This document shows, piece after piece, positions 27,701-37,478 of a stretch of DNA of 64,000 nt. The notes beneath the pieces were generated by a model. The model ran no database searches. It had not been told where the DNA came from and saw only the letters and a program-made list of their open reading frames with translations. The position numbers were made by a program, and so were the translations under genes. Numbering within the stretch: the stretch's first letter is position 1; each line of letters begins with the position of its first letter. The stretch spans positions 124,001 through 188,000 of the forward strand of contig NZ_JARKMY010000009.1 of NCBI RefSeq assembly GCF_029360725.1, written 5' to 3'. The DNA is from Chryseolinea sp. H1M3-3 (GTDB lineage: Bacteria; Bacteroidota; Bacteroidia; Cytophagales; Cyclobacteriaceae).

Positions 27701-30593
27701 TAGTAGCTCCAAGCTTTTCAGCTTGATTCAAATAGAAATAGTTATATCCCTGATGCCAGTCGTCGCTACCGAGCTTTACGAGATCAAGGTCACCATCGTT
27801 CTCCATATCCGTGAATGCAATGGAACTATCCCAGTGTTCATCTAATTCGACGTTGCTGACCTCAAAGCTTCCGCCACCTTTATTGATCGCGATAGAAGAG
27901 CGGTATCCATCGGTAAAGATTATATCTGGAAGGCCGTCAAGATCAAGGTCGCCGGCCTTGCCAGCTATGGCATATGAACCATACGATTGATGCATCAGTT
28001 GTTGCCAGGCATACTGAAAATTTCCGGACCCTTTGTACCATCGATACCCATCACTTGAACTACCAATGTAGTCAGTGATACCGTCGCCATCGATATCCAT
28101 GAAAAACACAGGCGTGGTCGGGAGTTTCGGGGTATGCTTTATGAAGGCCATCCCACCCGCGTTCACAAAAAAGCGAAGCGGCTCATACTCTGTCCCGACG
28201 AAACAGATATCCATAAAACCGTCATTATTCAGATCTGCAATGTGAAACGATCCAAGTTCACCATAGTCACCATCTGTGAATTTGAATTTACTGTCTGTAA
28301 AGTTTCCATCTGGTGTCTGCAACAATAATTCGTACACATGTGGATTACCTGACGCGTTGCCCACTGCGTGACGGTACAAAATATCTCTGCGGCCATCGTT
28401 GTTAAAATCCGCCACGCCTGCCTGGTAAAGGGCAAGATATGCGTCGCCCTGATAGGCTAAGGCGAGTGTCCCATTTTCGTTCAAAAGCACTGCAAGCTTT
28501 TGCCGGCTATAGTCGTTTCCAAGAATGACGCAGAAGTCTGTATCTCCATCATTATCCATATCCACAGCATCGACTACCCTGTTGAGTTTAAATTCATCGG
28601 GGAGGGTAGGTAGAATGGAAACCATTTGCGTAAAATTTCCGGTCCCATCATTTTTAAAGTTTAAATCGTTGCCGTAGTTGTGTGATATGCGCCCCATAAA
28701 TTCGATATCATAGTCCCCATCGAGGTCGTAATCCGCCGGGTGCGCGGAAGCTGTAACAATATTAGGCTCGTGAGTTCCAAAAGACACGGGGATGAATTGC
28801 GAACTATGATGTCCAACGGTTTGGCTGGGTGCAGAGTGGGCACCTGCCGTCACGGCCTTAACGTAATATTCGTAGAATTGATTTTTTTGAAGCGAGCCGT
28901 CCGTATAGCACAATGTAGTACCAGGCACGTCTGCAATTTGCTCCAGCACTGAATTATTCGCTCTTCGAAAAACGATAAAAGAATTTGCATTTCCAGCAAA
29001 GCTCCAGCAAAGATCTATCGAAGTTTTGCTATTTACTGTCAGCGTTAACGCAGATGGAGCAGCGCCGATTTCAAATGTCCCGGTAGAAGAAAATGCCGAA
29101 GTGCGCCGGCTTTTGTTTATGGCCTGCACCCTCCATTCATAATTGCCTGATGGCAGGTTGTATACAGTGTAGGCCGACGAGGAAATCAATGTTGAATTGT
29201 CGGTAAGTAACAATTTTCCCGAGGCCGTCGTCGGTGTGATCTGGATGGTCTGACCATTTTTTTTAAATTCAATATTGTAGACGTTATTTGTAGCACCATT
29301 CCAGGAAAGATTAACATGCGTACCGACCAGCGTTGTAAGGTTCGATGGTACGGCAGGAGGGGATCCCGCCGCGGTGCCGGTATTGATTAGCATCGTGCTG
29401 GTTTCAACGGAAAGATTTTGATTATAAAACTTCGTGTGGATATCCAGGTCGTTGTCATTGTCATAGTCTATTAAATGAAGCGCGTTGACGAATTCAGTTG
29501 CCTCGAAGGAATTTGTTTTTGAGAAGGAGAGGTTGCTGGTTGTTGCATTGACAAACACCATCGTCTGGTATTCGTTATCTGTATACGAATAGGCTGCAAC
29601 GACGATGTCCGCCAATCCATCTCCGTTTAAGTCCCCGGTTGTAGCATCATTTACAGCAATGGATCCGATTGAATAGGGGAGTGCAAACTGAAGCTGTTCG
29701 CTGCCTGAGGTATTTGCTATGACGTAGCACTTACCCTTGGTTACGTCCATCGCCAAAATATCAAGCTTGCCATCATTGTTGGCGTCAAATAACAACAATC
29801 CCGAACGATCCCGAACTTTCATTCCGAATTCCTTTTCCAATGGTTGAAAATTTCCGCCACCCTGGTTGAGATAAATCTGCAGTGGATTCCCAAACCATTG
29901 GTCATATCCTGCCGTCGCAAGAATGTCGATAAGTCCATCGTTGTTGATGTCACCCCAGACCATCGTTCGAATTTCCTCGGTAAGTTTATATAACGATTCA
30001 CGATAGGTGCCATTGTCGTTCAGATATATCTTGCGGTTATGTACAACATCCAGGTCGAGATCTCCATCAATATCCTGCCAATCGGTGGGACCGTATTCAT
30101 TGTCATTGTATGCGATGTTGGTGGTGACTATTGTAAAAGTATTGTCCCCGGCGTTGACGGCTATAGCCACGTCGTTGTATCTGGCAAAAAGTATGTCGAG
30201 ATCGTGGTCGTGATCATAATCGTTCAGCTTAAAATTAACGCTCTCCGTCAAGAAAGATCCGGGTACGTCAACTGATGCAGCAGAGAAAGAATTGCCTGTA
30301 CGAGTATGCAGAATGCCCCCGTATTGATAGCCGAACTCCAGGGCGTCCGTATCCCCATCGCCGTCGAAATCCGCCCAGTGATACCGGCTGGAATAATTTG
30401 TAGGGATCGCCGGCTCTTCCTCCTGGAAGGTTTGTGCCAGTATCTGAAAAGGTATCGCAGTAATGAGCAATAATACCACGACGGTTAGTTTGCTCAGACG
30501 CTTCCCCGTTGGATAATAATCAAAATACGCAACCTCCGGCAAACACGCGAATGTCTTCATCGGATGTCTTTCATTTGTGAACTCGAGGGGCAT
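24759..30593 (-). CDS. Giant T9SS protein with FG-GAP/VCBS and FN3 domains
   Basis: A 1944-residue protein. The N-terminal export signal is near residues 33-54 (LTVVVLLLITAIPFQILA); starting at the ATG at 30560 would shorten the region before it. The body has three blocks of FG-GAP/VCBS-type calcium-binding repeats (DFDGDGDTD, DMDNDGDTDF, DADMDNDVD) separated by fibronectin-III-like domains at about 420-620, 1020-1210 and 1560-1660. Two Ig-like repeats follow near 1670-1830, one containing TYCENYSGSLSLSASGQNIRW. The last 75 residues are a T9SS type A sorting domain (WSVYPNPARKYFS to RVVVY). It is expected at the cell surface, binding ligands or matrix. It starts 20 bases after the upstream giant gene, so the two are probably co-transcribed. 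Confidence 0.9.
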   Translation of the reverse strand: MPLEFTNERHPMKTFACLPEVAYFDYYPTGKRLSKLTVVVLLLITAIPFQILAQTFQEEEPAIPTNYSSRYHWADFDGDGDTDALEFGYQYGGILHTRTGNSFSAASVDVPGSFLTESVNFKLNDYDHDHDLDILFARYNDVAIAVNAGDNTFTIVTTNIAYNDNEYGPTDWQDIDGDLDLDVVHNRKIYLNDNGTYRESLYKLTEEIRTMVWGDINNDGLIDILATAGYDQWFGNPLQIYLNQGGGNFQPLEKEFGMKVRDRSGLLLFDANNDGKLDILAMDVTKGKCYVIANTSGSEQLQFALPYSIGSIAVNDATTGDLNGDGLADIVVAAYSYTDNEYQTMVFVNATTSNLSFSKTNSFEATEFVNALHLIDYDNDNDLDIHTKFYNQNLSVETSTMLINTGTAAGSPPAVPSNLTTLVGTHVNLSWNGATNNVYNIEFKKNGQTIQITPTTASGKLLLTDNSTLISSSAYTVYNLPSGNYEWRVQAINKSRRTSAFSSTGTFEIGAAPSALTLTVNSKTSIDLCWSFAGNANSFIVFRRANNSVLEQIADVPGTTLCYTDGSLQKNQFYEYYVKAVTAGAHSAPSQTVGHHSSQFIPVSFGTHEPNIVTASAHPADYDLDGDYDIEFMGRISHNYGNDLNFKNDGTGNFTQMVSILPTLPDEFKLNRVVDAVDMDNDGDTDFCVILGNDYSRQKLAVLLNENGTLALAYQGDAYLALYQAGVADFNNDGRRDILYRHAVGNASGNPHVYELLLQTPDGNFTDSKFKFTDGDYGELGSFHIADLNNDGFMDICFVGTEYEPLRFFVNAGGMAFIKHTPKLPTTPVFFMDIDGDGITDYIGSSSDGYRWYKGSGNFQYAWQQLMHQSYGSYAIAGKAGDLDLDGLPDIIFTDGYRSSIAINKGGGSFEVSNVELDEHWDSSIAFTDMENDGDLDLVKLGSDDWHQGYNYFYLNQAEKLGATNTSPSVPTSLTAKFSFGNLTIGWQPSADDKTPANLLSYNLWITDATGKTWLHGETNASGLFRNRLAVGNAGNRTSHTIRDLPAGAYKIRVQALDAAFASSPWSAELPVTIDHGPTNLNVERILLNKIKLSWTGSSFQEQHVVIERKLSESPFETIAELPAGSTSFIDENLSYNKQYQYRVTEVSNGTSTSPSNVVEWSTMMWTVEETTLPNIYGSLDIADYTQDGKMDILLNGGRIYNSQYAELTRAAFENTGSGWVKHDITPSELGTTASFKFFDVNGDHKPDLYQHGYIWNEGYKTEVFLNNGDKTFSPAINTFTQNAYGIQSRYDADMDNDVDLSVVDRANGDVKKFMRNDGVGNYTTEDPNCSGCGGVTATADFDADGDEDFIIYEGNSFALYLASPQGLINSGITFSTYENQIAVLDYNGDGLPDIALLTSSHYTSGKLYKNLGIKDGVLTFEMISSDLLSGENTFNVADFDHDGYQDIALISPYGTFYRNTGNGAFEVYQMPYYTFSLNQSGIIDFDNDGDLDVYVTGYINYQQNSYDQPFSRIFLNQIVNGGKGIKNAPPAAPSNLSAVQDSLGIHLGWRDETDDHTTASGMTHDVVIYRNGTPILKGPIDPVTGERQRLEPGTFTDKAILNNLTVGEYTWKVQAVDQSYLGSKLSAAGTFIFLPPPPLVNDTVVYRCDRSVTIKAKGIDIRWYRDRQKKDLIASGDFHPEKSQVVYVTQNVDGYEGIPRRIAITIYDTPPAPAANTLVTYCENYSGSLSLSASGQNIRWYGAKDKTQLLSNNAYFSVEATKRSYYVTQTLDGCESEPIAVTVTPITINTEIYGSENTLEVGEKDGDYYAWSMNGSYIFNSNSASIPYNGETGTYRVFVMKGGCSEYSRSYNMPADLITGIEDITDAGWSVYPNPARKYFSIDVGSLRGIVKIYEVTGRLVHTTTIDHPLGVIETYPIQLPAGVYLIIFEDGIVNRSKRVVVY

Positions 30594-30612
30594 ATCCTGA
30601 ACAGTTTTAAAC

Positions 30613-33600
30613 CTAATACTTGATAATTTTTTTTGTTATTTTTTTCCCGTCACCATTTGATATTTCTATAAGGTATAACCCAGCGGGAAAATACTGTAGC
30701 TGGAGGGTTGCTTCCTGACCAGGACCTAATTCTTTCTCCCAGTACGCTTTCCCCGTACTGCTGTACAGTTTCAGTAGCCTTGGCCCATTTTCATTAAGTC
30801 TGATATTTACTTCTGCTCGTGTAGGGTTCGGGTATAGCATAATAATGTTGCTACTTTCTTCTTCGACGGCAAGCTGGACATCCACAACGACAGGAAGCGT
30901 TTCAAGGACGCGACATCCGGAGACAGCGTCAGTCACCAAAACTTTTACCAGAGGCGTGTCTGCATCGAGCTCCCACATGACCGTTGACTGCTGAGAATTA
31001 TCGTTGGTGAAACTCTTTGCGCCAGTGACGTCCCATGCGAACAGTAAATTTTCATCCAGATTGGTCACCTCATAAAGCGCTGGTAACGAAAGAGACTCGA
31101 TGTGTTCAGGGCCGGTGAGTTCTGGCGCAGGTAATGCCACCGCAGTAATGGTTTGAATACGTGACGTGCTGACCCCGCAATGGTTAACATTGTTGATCGT
31201 CATTGTATACTCGCCTGCAAGGGGAAATTGAACATACGCGCTTGTTCCCACATCATTCAATACTGCACCACCAGAAATGTTCCATTGATAACTGCCTGAA
31301 TAGTTTTCGGATAAGTAATAGATATGCGAATCGCCGGCGCAGACAATATCCGGACCAACGGCATACCCCGGCTGCGTTGGTGCTTTTCCAGGGTTGCTGA
31401 TTTGCGAAAAATAGCCTTCTTGTCCTACTAGATAAATGTTGCCATGTTTATACTGAATGCCATATAGTCCATTGGAAGAACTTCCACCTACTGGAATTTC
31501 CTTCCACGTGGTGCCGCCATCAAACGTTTCATACAGATATCGTTGCCGCGTAGCCACATAACCATGAAATGCATCGGTAAAATAAACATCAAAGACATCA
31601 CCATTGAAGTTGGTGTAAATAATATTCCAGGTGACACCACCATCGGTAGTCTTGCTGAATTTACTTCCGGCTTTATAACCGATATTCGTGTCGACAAAGA
31701 AGAGGGTGGTATAAGGATTTGAATCCTGGCCATCCCGGGTGTATAACTCGTTCCACGTTGTGCCGCCATCTTCTGTTTTTACAATACTTCCGAAAAGTTC
31801 CATGCGATAGCCAATCGTCCCGGAAATAAATTGCATATCACGCGCATAAAAACCATAATCGTATGTCATCAAGTCCCAGGTATCTCCGCCATCCAAACTT
31901 CGGTACAAGGCGTAATCGCTATAAGAAAAAATAACATCATCGTTGACTGCATACAACTGACCGGCTGGAACATAATAAGGATCTGGGGAACTTGTCGTAA
32001 CAAGAACCTCTTCTAAGGTGACACCACCATCCGTTGTCTTGTAAATAATGAATCCATCAGAAAGTAATGCGTTGTTTTCGTCGAAGTAATGGAAGCTGTA
32101 TATGTCTTTTGACCAGGCAAATTTTTTCCAGGTCATTCCTTTATCAACAGTTTTGTACTGGCCTTCCTCGCTGAGCAGATAACCCACATTTTCAGTGACG
32201 AAATTAATTTTATAAAAATCTTCAGTTGGTAAGGAATGCAACGATTCCCACGTTGATCCTTCATCCACCGAAAAATTTATTGACCTGCCCAATCCGTCAT
32301 AACTGTTATAATCTGTTGAATGAACAGAAATTAACTTCCCAGTCTTAGCACGAGCCATACCCATGATAGCTCCTGGACCGGATGGATTGCTTGCCCGTGT
32401 CCATGATTCACCACCATCGTTGGTAACAAACAGCAGTGAGCCATAATAGCCACCATAGATGTACCCGTTCTTTTCATCTTTGAATTCGATGCCCCTGAAA
32501 TATTCGCCCGCGACATTGGGAATACCTATCCACGTCTTGCCTGCATCTTTTGTCCGGTAGGTGTTGTATGCGCTAATGATAAATCCATCTTTATTATTGA
32601 GGAACCACATACCGGTCCATTGCGGACTTGTTCCTACGTTAACGGTATTCCAGCTACGTCCACCATCTGTCGTTTTACTGAGGATGGTTCCGCCACGAAA
32701 AGCCAATCCGTTATTCTCATCCCAAAACCAGGGATTCCTGATATCGTCAAAGGATTCCGTGTTGCGTATATCCCAACTGTTACCACCGTCCTCGGTGTAT
32801 ACCAGATACCCGTCACCTCCCGCGACGAAGCCTTTTTTCTCGTCCAGAAAATATGCTGTAATTCTATTGACATACGACATGCCGAACGGAAGATAAAGCT
32901 GAAACCACGTAGCCCCATTATCGTCTGACTTAAGCAGCACAAAGTCACCTGTAATGTATCCTGTATTTCCTTTGAAGACGATATGTGAAAGTCTGCCCCA
33001 GCGGCCGGTATTCAAAAACTCCCAATTCACGCCTTCATTGGATGAGCGCAGGATCCTGCCGTCATTCGTCAACGCAAATAATTCACCGGCTGAGTTGAAC
33101 TCCGTATCCGTGAAACCATAGTTCATGTTTTCAACGACATCGTCGCAGGGCTCGGACCCTATTGGTGTTGGTCCATTTGATATCCGAATAATAAATGCTT
33201 CTTCGATGGAAGATTCAGCGGTGGACGCCCGCACCCGCACGGCATAGATATTTTTTTCCGCGTAGTCAAATGCATGACTCGCTTTTAATTGAGTTCCATC
33301 AATAAAGAAATGTGCGTTGCCTTCATCGCCTTTACCTGTCGCCAGACTAAACGTAACAGGTTCTGAAAAACCAGGTAAAGAAAGTGTGCCTACAAGAGTG
33401 GGAGACGGAAGCAATTCATTTATAACGGTATTGCTAAGCGTAATTTTCTTGTCGGACGAAACGGCATTTAATGACTTTACCAGCTTTCCATCAAAAGTTT
33501 CACAGATTTTCTGCTCACCAGATGCCTTGATCTCTCCAAGTAATTTTATTGTAAAGCGAGGTTCATTCTGGTCGTTGGAACAGATGACAATTTCCCCTGT

Positions 33601-35172
33601 TTTTTTACCCGCCGAAAACGGAATGAAGGAAACATCTATTGTTACTTTCTCATTTGGTTCAAGGAACTCCGGTAATTCGCCTTTGACAAAAAACTCTGCA
33701 CCTGTTACCAATAGATTGGACAGTGCCAATTCTTTGTATCCACTATTGTGTATGATGAGCGGTACTGTAATACAAGGTATAGCCGTTTGAAGGTTATTCA
33801 AAAAAAGGGTTTCTCCACTGAGCAGCTGACTATTGTAACGCGTGGTTACATTGATTTCGCCCGCTGCTGAAGAGTTCCAAAGCACCGTTCCCTTGTAGGA
33901 GTCACCGGTAGCAAAATAGACTACGCCTTCTGCATCCGTGAGAAGATAGGGCAGACCGCTACCTTTCGGATCCAGGTCAGCATATTGTTTGGTACCTTCC
34001 GGAGTGCCATCGGTATGCCAAAGCTCACCACTTCCATACTCGCCCATAGCGCCGCAGAACCAGAGTAGTCCATTGGAAACGACAGGACGGTTTTGCAGAT
34101 ACGAATTGCTTCTGGTAATGATCACATCATGTACCTTCATCGTTCCTGAGGGCGTACCGTCGGATTTCCACAATGCATGCGAACCACCTTTGCTGCTTCG
34201 GAAATAAACAGCATCCTGGTACTTTGCAAAGTGGTCCATTTCAGATGCATAAAGGTGGGGATCCCATGTAAAGGAAGTAAGCTTCTGTGTTCCACTTACT
34301 GTACCATCAGATACCCACAGCTCATCCGCGGGCGTTTTTTGCTCATAGTCCTGCCGCAAGCTGAAGAAAAGTTTGTTGCCGACCGTTATAAAATTATCAA
34401 GCTCGTGATTGCCGTATATGGGAGCGACAATTGAAAGCAGCAACGGCCATTGCGCATGCGCTTCATCATAGACAAACAGCTTAATTTTTTGCTGATAACT
34501 GCTGGTTCTGAAGGCATACAACTGATCGCCTGCCGCGTACAACGAACCAAAACTGGTGCCATCATCGGGGTCATGCAAAGGGTGGTTTACAGTAGTTACG
34601 GTGGTACCATCAGTGCGTCTGAACATGCCGGACTCGTGTATGGAATAATACAAATAATTGTTTCCGACAGCTAATATTCGAGGCCTGTAGTAGTCTATTT
34701 TTTCGAGTAGAATGGTACCGGCTGCAGTGCCGTCGGATTTGTAAAGACCGCCTTGTTCGGTGGTGAAATAGAGATAGTCTTTAAAGATCACGAGCGATTG
34801 CGGATTGCTTCCATCCCGGCCCGCGTTAAGTTCAGTGACCATATAAGTACCTTCAGGCGTACCATCGCTGGTCCATAGTTCGCCGCCGTGTTGCCCGGTA
34901 TGGCCTGTAAAGAACAACCGGCCTTTAAAGCTTACCATATTTTGTGGAGCGCCATTGTTATAGCCGGGATTAATATCCTTTACCATAACAGTACCTTCAG
35001 GTGTGCCATTGCTAACCCACAACTCTTCGCCATAAGAATCGCCTGTGGCAGCATAAAAGACTTTGTTACCCACAGCGACGCTTGCGCTGGCGGAAGTGAT
35101 TTTTTTCAGGGATTGCTGAGCTGCGGCCATGCCAAATACCAGGCATAGCAGTGCAGTACTAAAAGTTCTCAT
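30613..35172 (-). CDS. Giant T9SS protein with ELWxSDGT and YCF48/BNR-like repeats
   Basis: A 1519-residue protein with signal peptide MRTFSTALLCLVFGMAAAQ. Residues 45-440 hold repeats of the ELW[VT]S[ND]GTPEGT type. A choice-of-anchor-D/ASH-like domain follows at about 455-550 (IHNSGYKELALSNLLVTG), then a cadherin-like stretch, then many YCF48/BNR-like repeats at about 670-1270 (KTTDGGVTWN, YLYETFDGGTTWKEI), probably one or two propellers. PKD-like Ig domains lie at 1290-1440, and a T9SS sorting domain (LYPNPTRAEVN to KKIIKY) closes the protein. It should be secreted. It leads a two-gene unit with the next giant protein. No catalytic motif was seen. Confidence 0.9.
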   Translation of the reverse strand: MRTFSTALLCLVFGMAAAQQSLKKITSASASVAVGNKVFYAATGDSYGEELWVSNGTPEGTVMVKDINPGYNNGAPQNMVSFKGRLFFTGHTGQHGGELWTSDGTPEGTYMVTELNAGRDGSNPQSLVIFKDYLYFTTEQGGLYKSDGTAAGTILLEKIDYYRPRILAVGNNYLYYSIHESGMFRRTDGTTVTTVNHPLHDPDDGTSFGSLYAAGDQLYAFRTSSYQQKIKLFVYDEAHAQWPLLLSIVAPIYGNHELDNFITVGNKLFFSLRQDYEQKTPADELWVSDGTVSGTQKLTSFTWDPHLYASEMDHFAKYQDAVYFRSSKGGSHALWKSDGTPSGTMKVHDVIITRSNSYLQNRPVVSNGLLWFCGAMGEYGSGELWHTDGTPEGTKQYADLDPKGSGLPYLLTDAEGVVYFATGDSYKGTVLWNSSAAGEINVTTRYNSQLLSGETLFLNNLQTAIPCITVPLIIHNSGYKELALSNLLVTGAEFFVKGELPEFLEPNEKVTIDVSFIPFSAGKKTGEIVICSNDQNEPRFTIKLLGEIKASGEQKICETFDGKLVKSLNAVSSDKKITLSNTVINELLPSPTLVGTLSLPGFSEPVTFSLATGKGDEGNAHFFIDGTQLKASHAFDYAEKNIYAVRVRASTAESSIEEAFIIRISNGPTPIGSEPCDDVVENMNYGFTDTEFNSAGELFALTNDGRILRSSNEGVNWEFLNTGRWGRLSHIVFKGNTGYITGDFVLLKSDDNGATWFQLYLPFGMSYVNRITAYFLDEKKGFVAGGDGYLVYTEDGGNSWDIRNTESFDDIRNPWFWDENNGLAFRGGTILSKTTDGGRSWNTVNVGTSPQWTGMWFLNNKDGFIISAYNTYRTKDAGKTWIGIPNVAGEYFRGIEFKDEKNGYIYGGYYGSLLFVTNDGGESWTRASNPSGPGAIMGMARAKTGKLISVHSTDYNSYDGLGRSINFSVDEGSTWESLHSLPTEDFYKINFVTENVGYLLSEEGQYKTVDKGMTWKKFAWSKDIYSFHYFDENNALLSDGFIIYKTTDGGVTLEEVLVTTSSPDPYYVPAGQLYAVNDDVIFSYSDYALYRSLDGGDTWDLMTYDYGFYARDMQFISGTIGYRMELFGSIVKTEDGGTTWNELYTRDGQDSNPYTTLFFVDTNIGYKAGSKFSKTTDGGVTWNIIYTNFNGDVFDVYFTDAFHGYVATRQRYLYETFDGGTTWKEIPVGGSSSNGLYGIQYKHGNIYLVGQEGYFSQISNPGKAPTQPGYAVGPDIVCAGDSHIYYLSENYSGSYQWNISGGAVLNDVGTSAYVQFPLAGEYTMTINNVNHCGVSTSRIQTITAVALPAPELTGPEHIESLSLPALYEVTNLDENLLFAWDVTGAKSFTNDNSQQSTVMWELDADTPLVKVLVTDAVSGCRVLETLPVVVDVQLAVEEESSNIIMLYPNPTRAEVNIRLNENGPRLLKLYSSTGKAYWEKELGPGQEATLQLQYFPAGLYLIEISNGDGKKITKKIIKY

Positions 35173-35427
35173 TCAAAAAACGGCGGTAAAATTTAATGAA
35201 TAGTTTCTATCGTTATTGGTTAAAAATTGTTTTTGAGAGAAGTTTTTAATGGCGCACAATTAACATTTTAATACCAAGATAAAGGGATTGCTCAAAGTTC
35301 CAAAATGACGAAAGTCTTGGTTGATGATGATAGGTGTAATTGGATATGTGACCGAAACCGAACTCGGGCGCGCCGGGCACTAAGGTGGAGTATCCAACTT
35401 GATTTGACGCATAGGCGGCAGATAAAT

Positions 35428-36255
35428 TTACTCGAAAAGTGAGTTGCCGATTACCTTATTATGCAGGAACGGCCTGAACATAGCGACATGGTTCTGCGTG
35501 TTCTCCAAAAAGACCGGCAGTTTTTGCCTTACCGTTTCGCGATACTGACTTTGATGACAATTGAACGCAGCCCGAAGTTTTAAATAATCCGCTTCGTCAA
35601 GAGAAACTTTAATAGTCAGGTAGGACGAATCAACAGTACGGTATTTCGCCCAGCTGGTTTTTGTGATGCTTCCGGTTGGTAAAGCCGAGAAATACAACTT
35701 GGGATTTCCAGGCCATTGTCTGGATGCAAAAACTTCCGTCACTATTGTTCCCGTAAGAAGATGGTCAGGGTGACCGGTCCATCCTTCTGCACCAAAGGTG
35801 ACGATTACATCCGGTTTTAATGTGGTGAGCAGGGACGATACCGCCCGTCGGAGCGTATCCAGTTGTGCTGGTAGTCCACCAGTTGCAGCATTCATCTGGT
35901 CCGGTAGCCCGATAAAAATTGGCGGTTCCAGGCCAAGTGCCTTCGCGGAACACTTCATTTCTTCTTGACGGGCAGCAACTAGTCTTGAGCCTGCTGGTAT
36001 ATTTGCAAAATCCGTTGTGCCGAGCGCGCCATCCGTTGCAATCGCGACATATACCTTGGCATTCTTCGCCGCGTAATGAGCCAGTGCAGCTCCAGTTAAG
36101 AGTTCATCATCCGGGTGAGCAAATATTGCAAGCAGGATAGGGGACTTGCCTTTCTGTTTTTCCCGACTTGGCATCCTTGCGAGTAGATTCTCAGGCGTTG
36201 AGTGACCGGAAATAATAAATAGTACAAGAATAATTCGGGTTACCATGAATTTCAT
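35428..36255 (-). CDS. Exported PIG-L family deacetylase
   Basis: A 275-residue protein with N-terminal hydrophobic signal (residues 6-17) and a LmbE/PIG-L fold. The zinc-binding motif AHPDDE is at residues 46-51, with the catalytic Asp inside it, and the third ligand lies in WTGHPDH near residue 165. Family members remove N-acetyl groups from GlcNAc-containing molecules. The ATDGALGTTDF segment is also typical. As an exported form it could act on wall or polysaccharide sugars; the substrate is not known. The serine hydrolase gene ends 55 bases upstream on the same strand, so a shared transcript is possible. Confidence 0.9.
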   Translation of the reverse strand: MKFMVTRIILVLFIISGHSTPENLLARMPSREKQKGKSPILLAIFAHPDDELLTGAALAHYAAKNAKVYVAIATDGALGTTDFANIPAGSRLVAARQEEMKCSAKALGLEPPIFIGLPDQMNAATGGLPAQLDTLRRAVSSLLTTLKPDVIVTFGAEGWTGHPDHLLTGTIVTEVFASRQWPGNPKLYFSALPTGSITKTSWAKYRTVDSSYLTIKVSLDEADYLKLRAAFNCHQSQYRETVRQKLPVFLENTQNHVAMFRPFLHNKVIGNSLFE

Positions 36256-36310
36256 ATTCTAATAGTTTCTAAAAGTTTTGACTTGCCTGGAACTTAGGAA
36301 ATGTGTTACG

Positions 36311-37360
36311 CTACTGCATGTAACTAACGATATGGCTACCTTCAACCAGAGATTCAATAACGACATTCCTTATCACCTCCATACCTCGGTCGCTATTTGT
36401 CATTACGACAATTCCCCGCAGTGATTTTGGCAATAGAATGACAGCGGTTCTCACGCCCACATCCGATCCTGTGTGTACCAACGCGTACTCATCGTTGGGC
36501 AAATCGTTCACGATCAACCATCCCAGCCCATATTCTATGTGATTTTTCACGTGGACCTGCGGACGTACCATGTCCGCAAAAAGTCCGTGGGATAAGCCTC
36601 CTCCCTTTAATACATCGGCAGCAAACTTTGCGTAATCCTCAATCGTGGTCATCAGATCATCGGCAGCAGAAACATCCGTGCGCATCTTTGTTTCGTACGT
36701 GTTTTTTCCTGCTTTGTCATGCCAATGGGCAAACCTCGAAGCGATTGACGTATTCCGGGTAAACCACGTGCTGTTCATAGACAACGGGCGGAATAGATAC
36801 ACGCTCGCAAGTTCTTCCAGTGAGTTGCCAAACTTTTTTTCGATAGCCTTTCGCAGGTATTCAAAACCTTCGCCTGAATAACCGTATTGACTACCAGGAT
36901 CAAACTTAAAGGAAAGCATATTCGATCCGTCGTCCCATCTCCAATTTGGAAAACCGGTTTGATGACTCAAAACAAACCGCGTAGTAAGTTTCGCATGTCG
37001 CGGGTCACGTTTTATATCCGGATCGATCCAGTAGGTTGACAACGGTTCATCTAGATTCCATTTGCCTGCAGACACTAATTTTAATGTCACCATGGCTGTG
37101 ACAGGTTTGGTAAGGGAAGCAACGTTAAAAACCGTATTTTCGGGTGCCGGTGAATCGGTGTCCGCTTTAAGCTTGCCAAATACCTTGGTATGTTTCAGTT
37201 CGCCATTTTCAATGATGCCAATTCCGACAGCAGGCACAAGACTTTCGCTTAACCAACTCGCAATCTTGTCCTCGTAGGAAAACTTAACTTCAGTATTTTG
37301 AGCGTTGACACTACAGACAAATACGCACATCGCCAGCCTGAGTAGAAATTGTTTTTTCAT
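36311..37360 (-). CDS. Class C beta-lactamase-like serine hydrolase
   Basis: A 349-residue exported protein (signal MKKQFLLRLAMCVFVCSVNA). The nucleophile motif is S82-L-T-K85. The second motif position reads YSGEG rather than YxN, and the third reads HTGSDVG in place of KTG. The fold is that of serine beta-lactamases and D-alanyl-D-alanine peptidases/esterases; the changed second motif makes an esterase or peptidase role more likely than antibiotic resistance. Periplasmic. The 120 bases before its start carry a strong palindrome with flanking half-sites, and the next gene upstream encodes an AraC-type regulator, its likely controller. Confidence 0.88.
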   Translation of the reverse strand: MKKQFLLRLAMCVFVCSVNAQNTEVKFSYEDKIASWLSESLVPAVGIGIIENGELKHTKVFGKLKADTDSPAPENTVFNVASLTKPVTAMVTLKLVSAGKWNLDEPLSTYWIDPDIKRDPRHAKLTTRFVLSHQTGFPNWRWDDGSNMLSFKFDPGSQYGYSGEGFEYLRKAIEKKFGNSLEELASVYLFRPLSMNSTWFTRNTSIASRFAHWHDKAGKNTYETKMRTDVSAADDLMTTIEDYAKFAADVLKGGGLSHGLFADMVRPQVHVKNHIEYGLGWLIVNDLPNDEYALVHTGSDVGVRTAVILLPKSLRGIVVMTNSDRGMEVIRNVVIESLVEGSHIVSYMQ

Positions 37361-37422
37361 TGTTCATCTTTTTTATTGCGCTAAAAGAGAGAAAACTTTT
37401 TTGTCAGGCTTCCCAAAATATG

Positions 37423-37472
37423 TTTTGAGAGTTATCACGTTTTGAGAGCGTTCTCAAAAGATATTTTGAGAG
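37423..37472. promoter_or_regulatory. Palindromic operator candidate with flanking half-sites
   Basis: TTTTGAGA (37440-37447) and TCTCAAAA (37452-37459) form a perfect 8-bp inverted repeat with a 4-bp centre. Further TTTTGAGAG half-sites lie at 37423-37431 and 37464-37472. All four copies fall within 50 bp between the AraC-type regulator gene and the serine hydrolase start at 37360. This looks like a multi-site operator for a dimeric regulator. Confidence 0.6.
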
Positions 37473-37478
37473 TAAATT

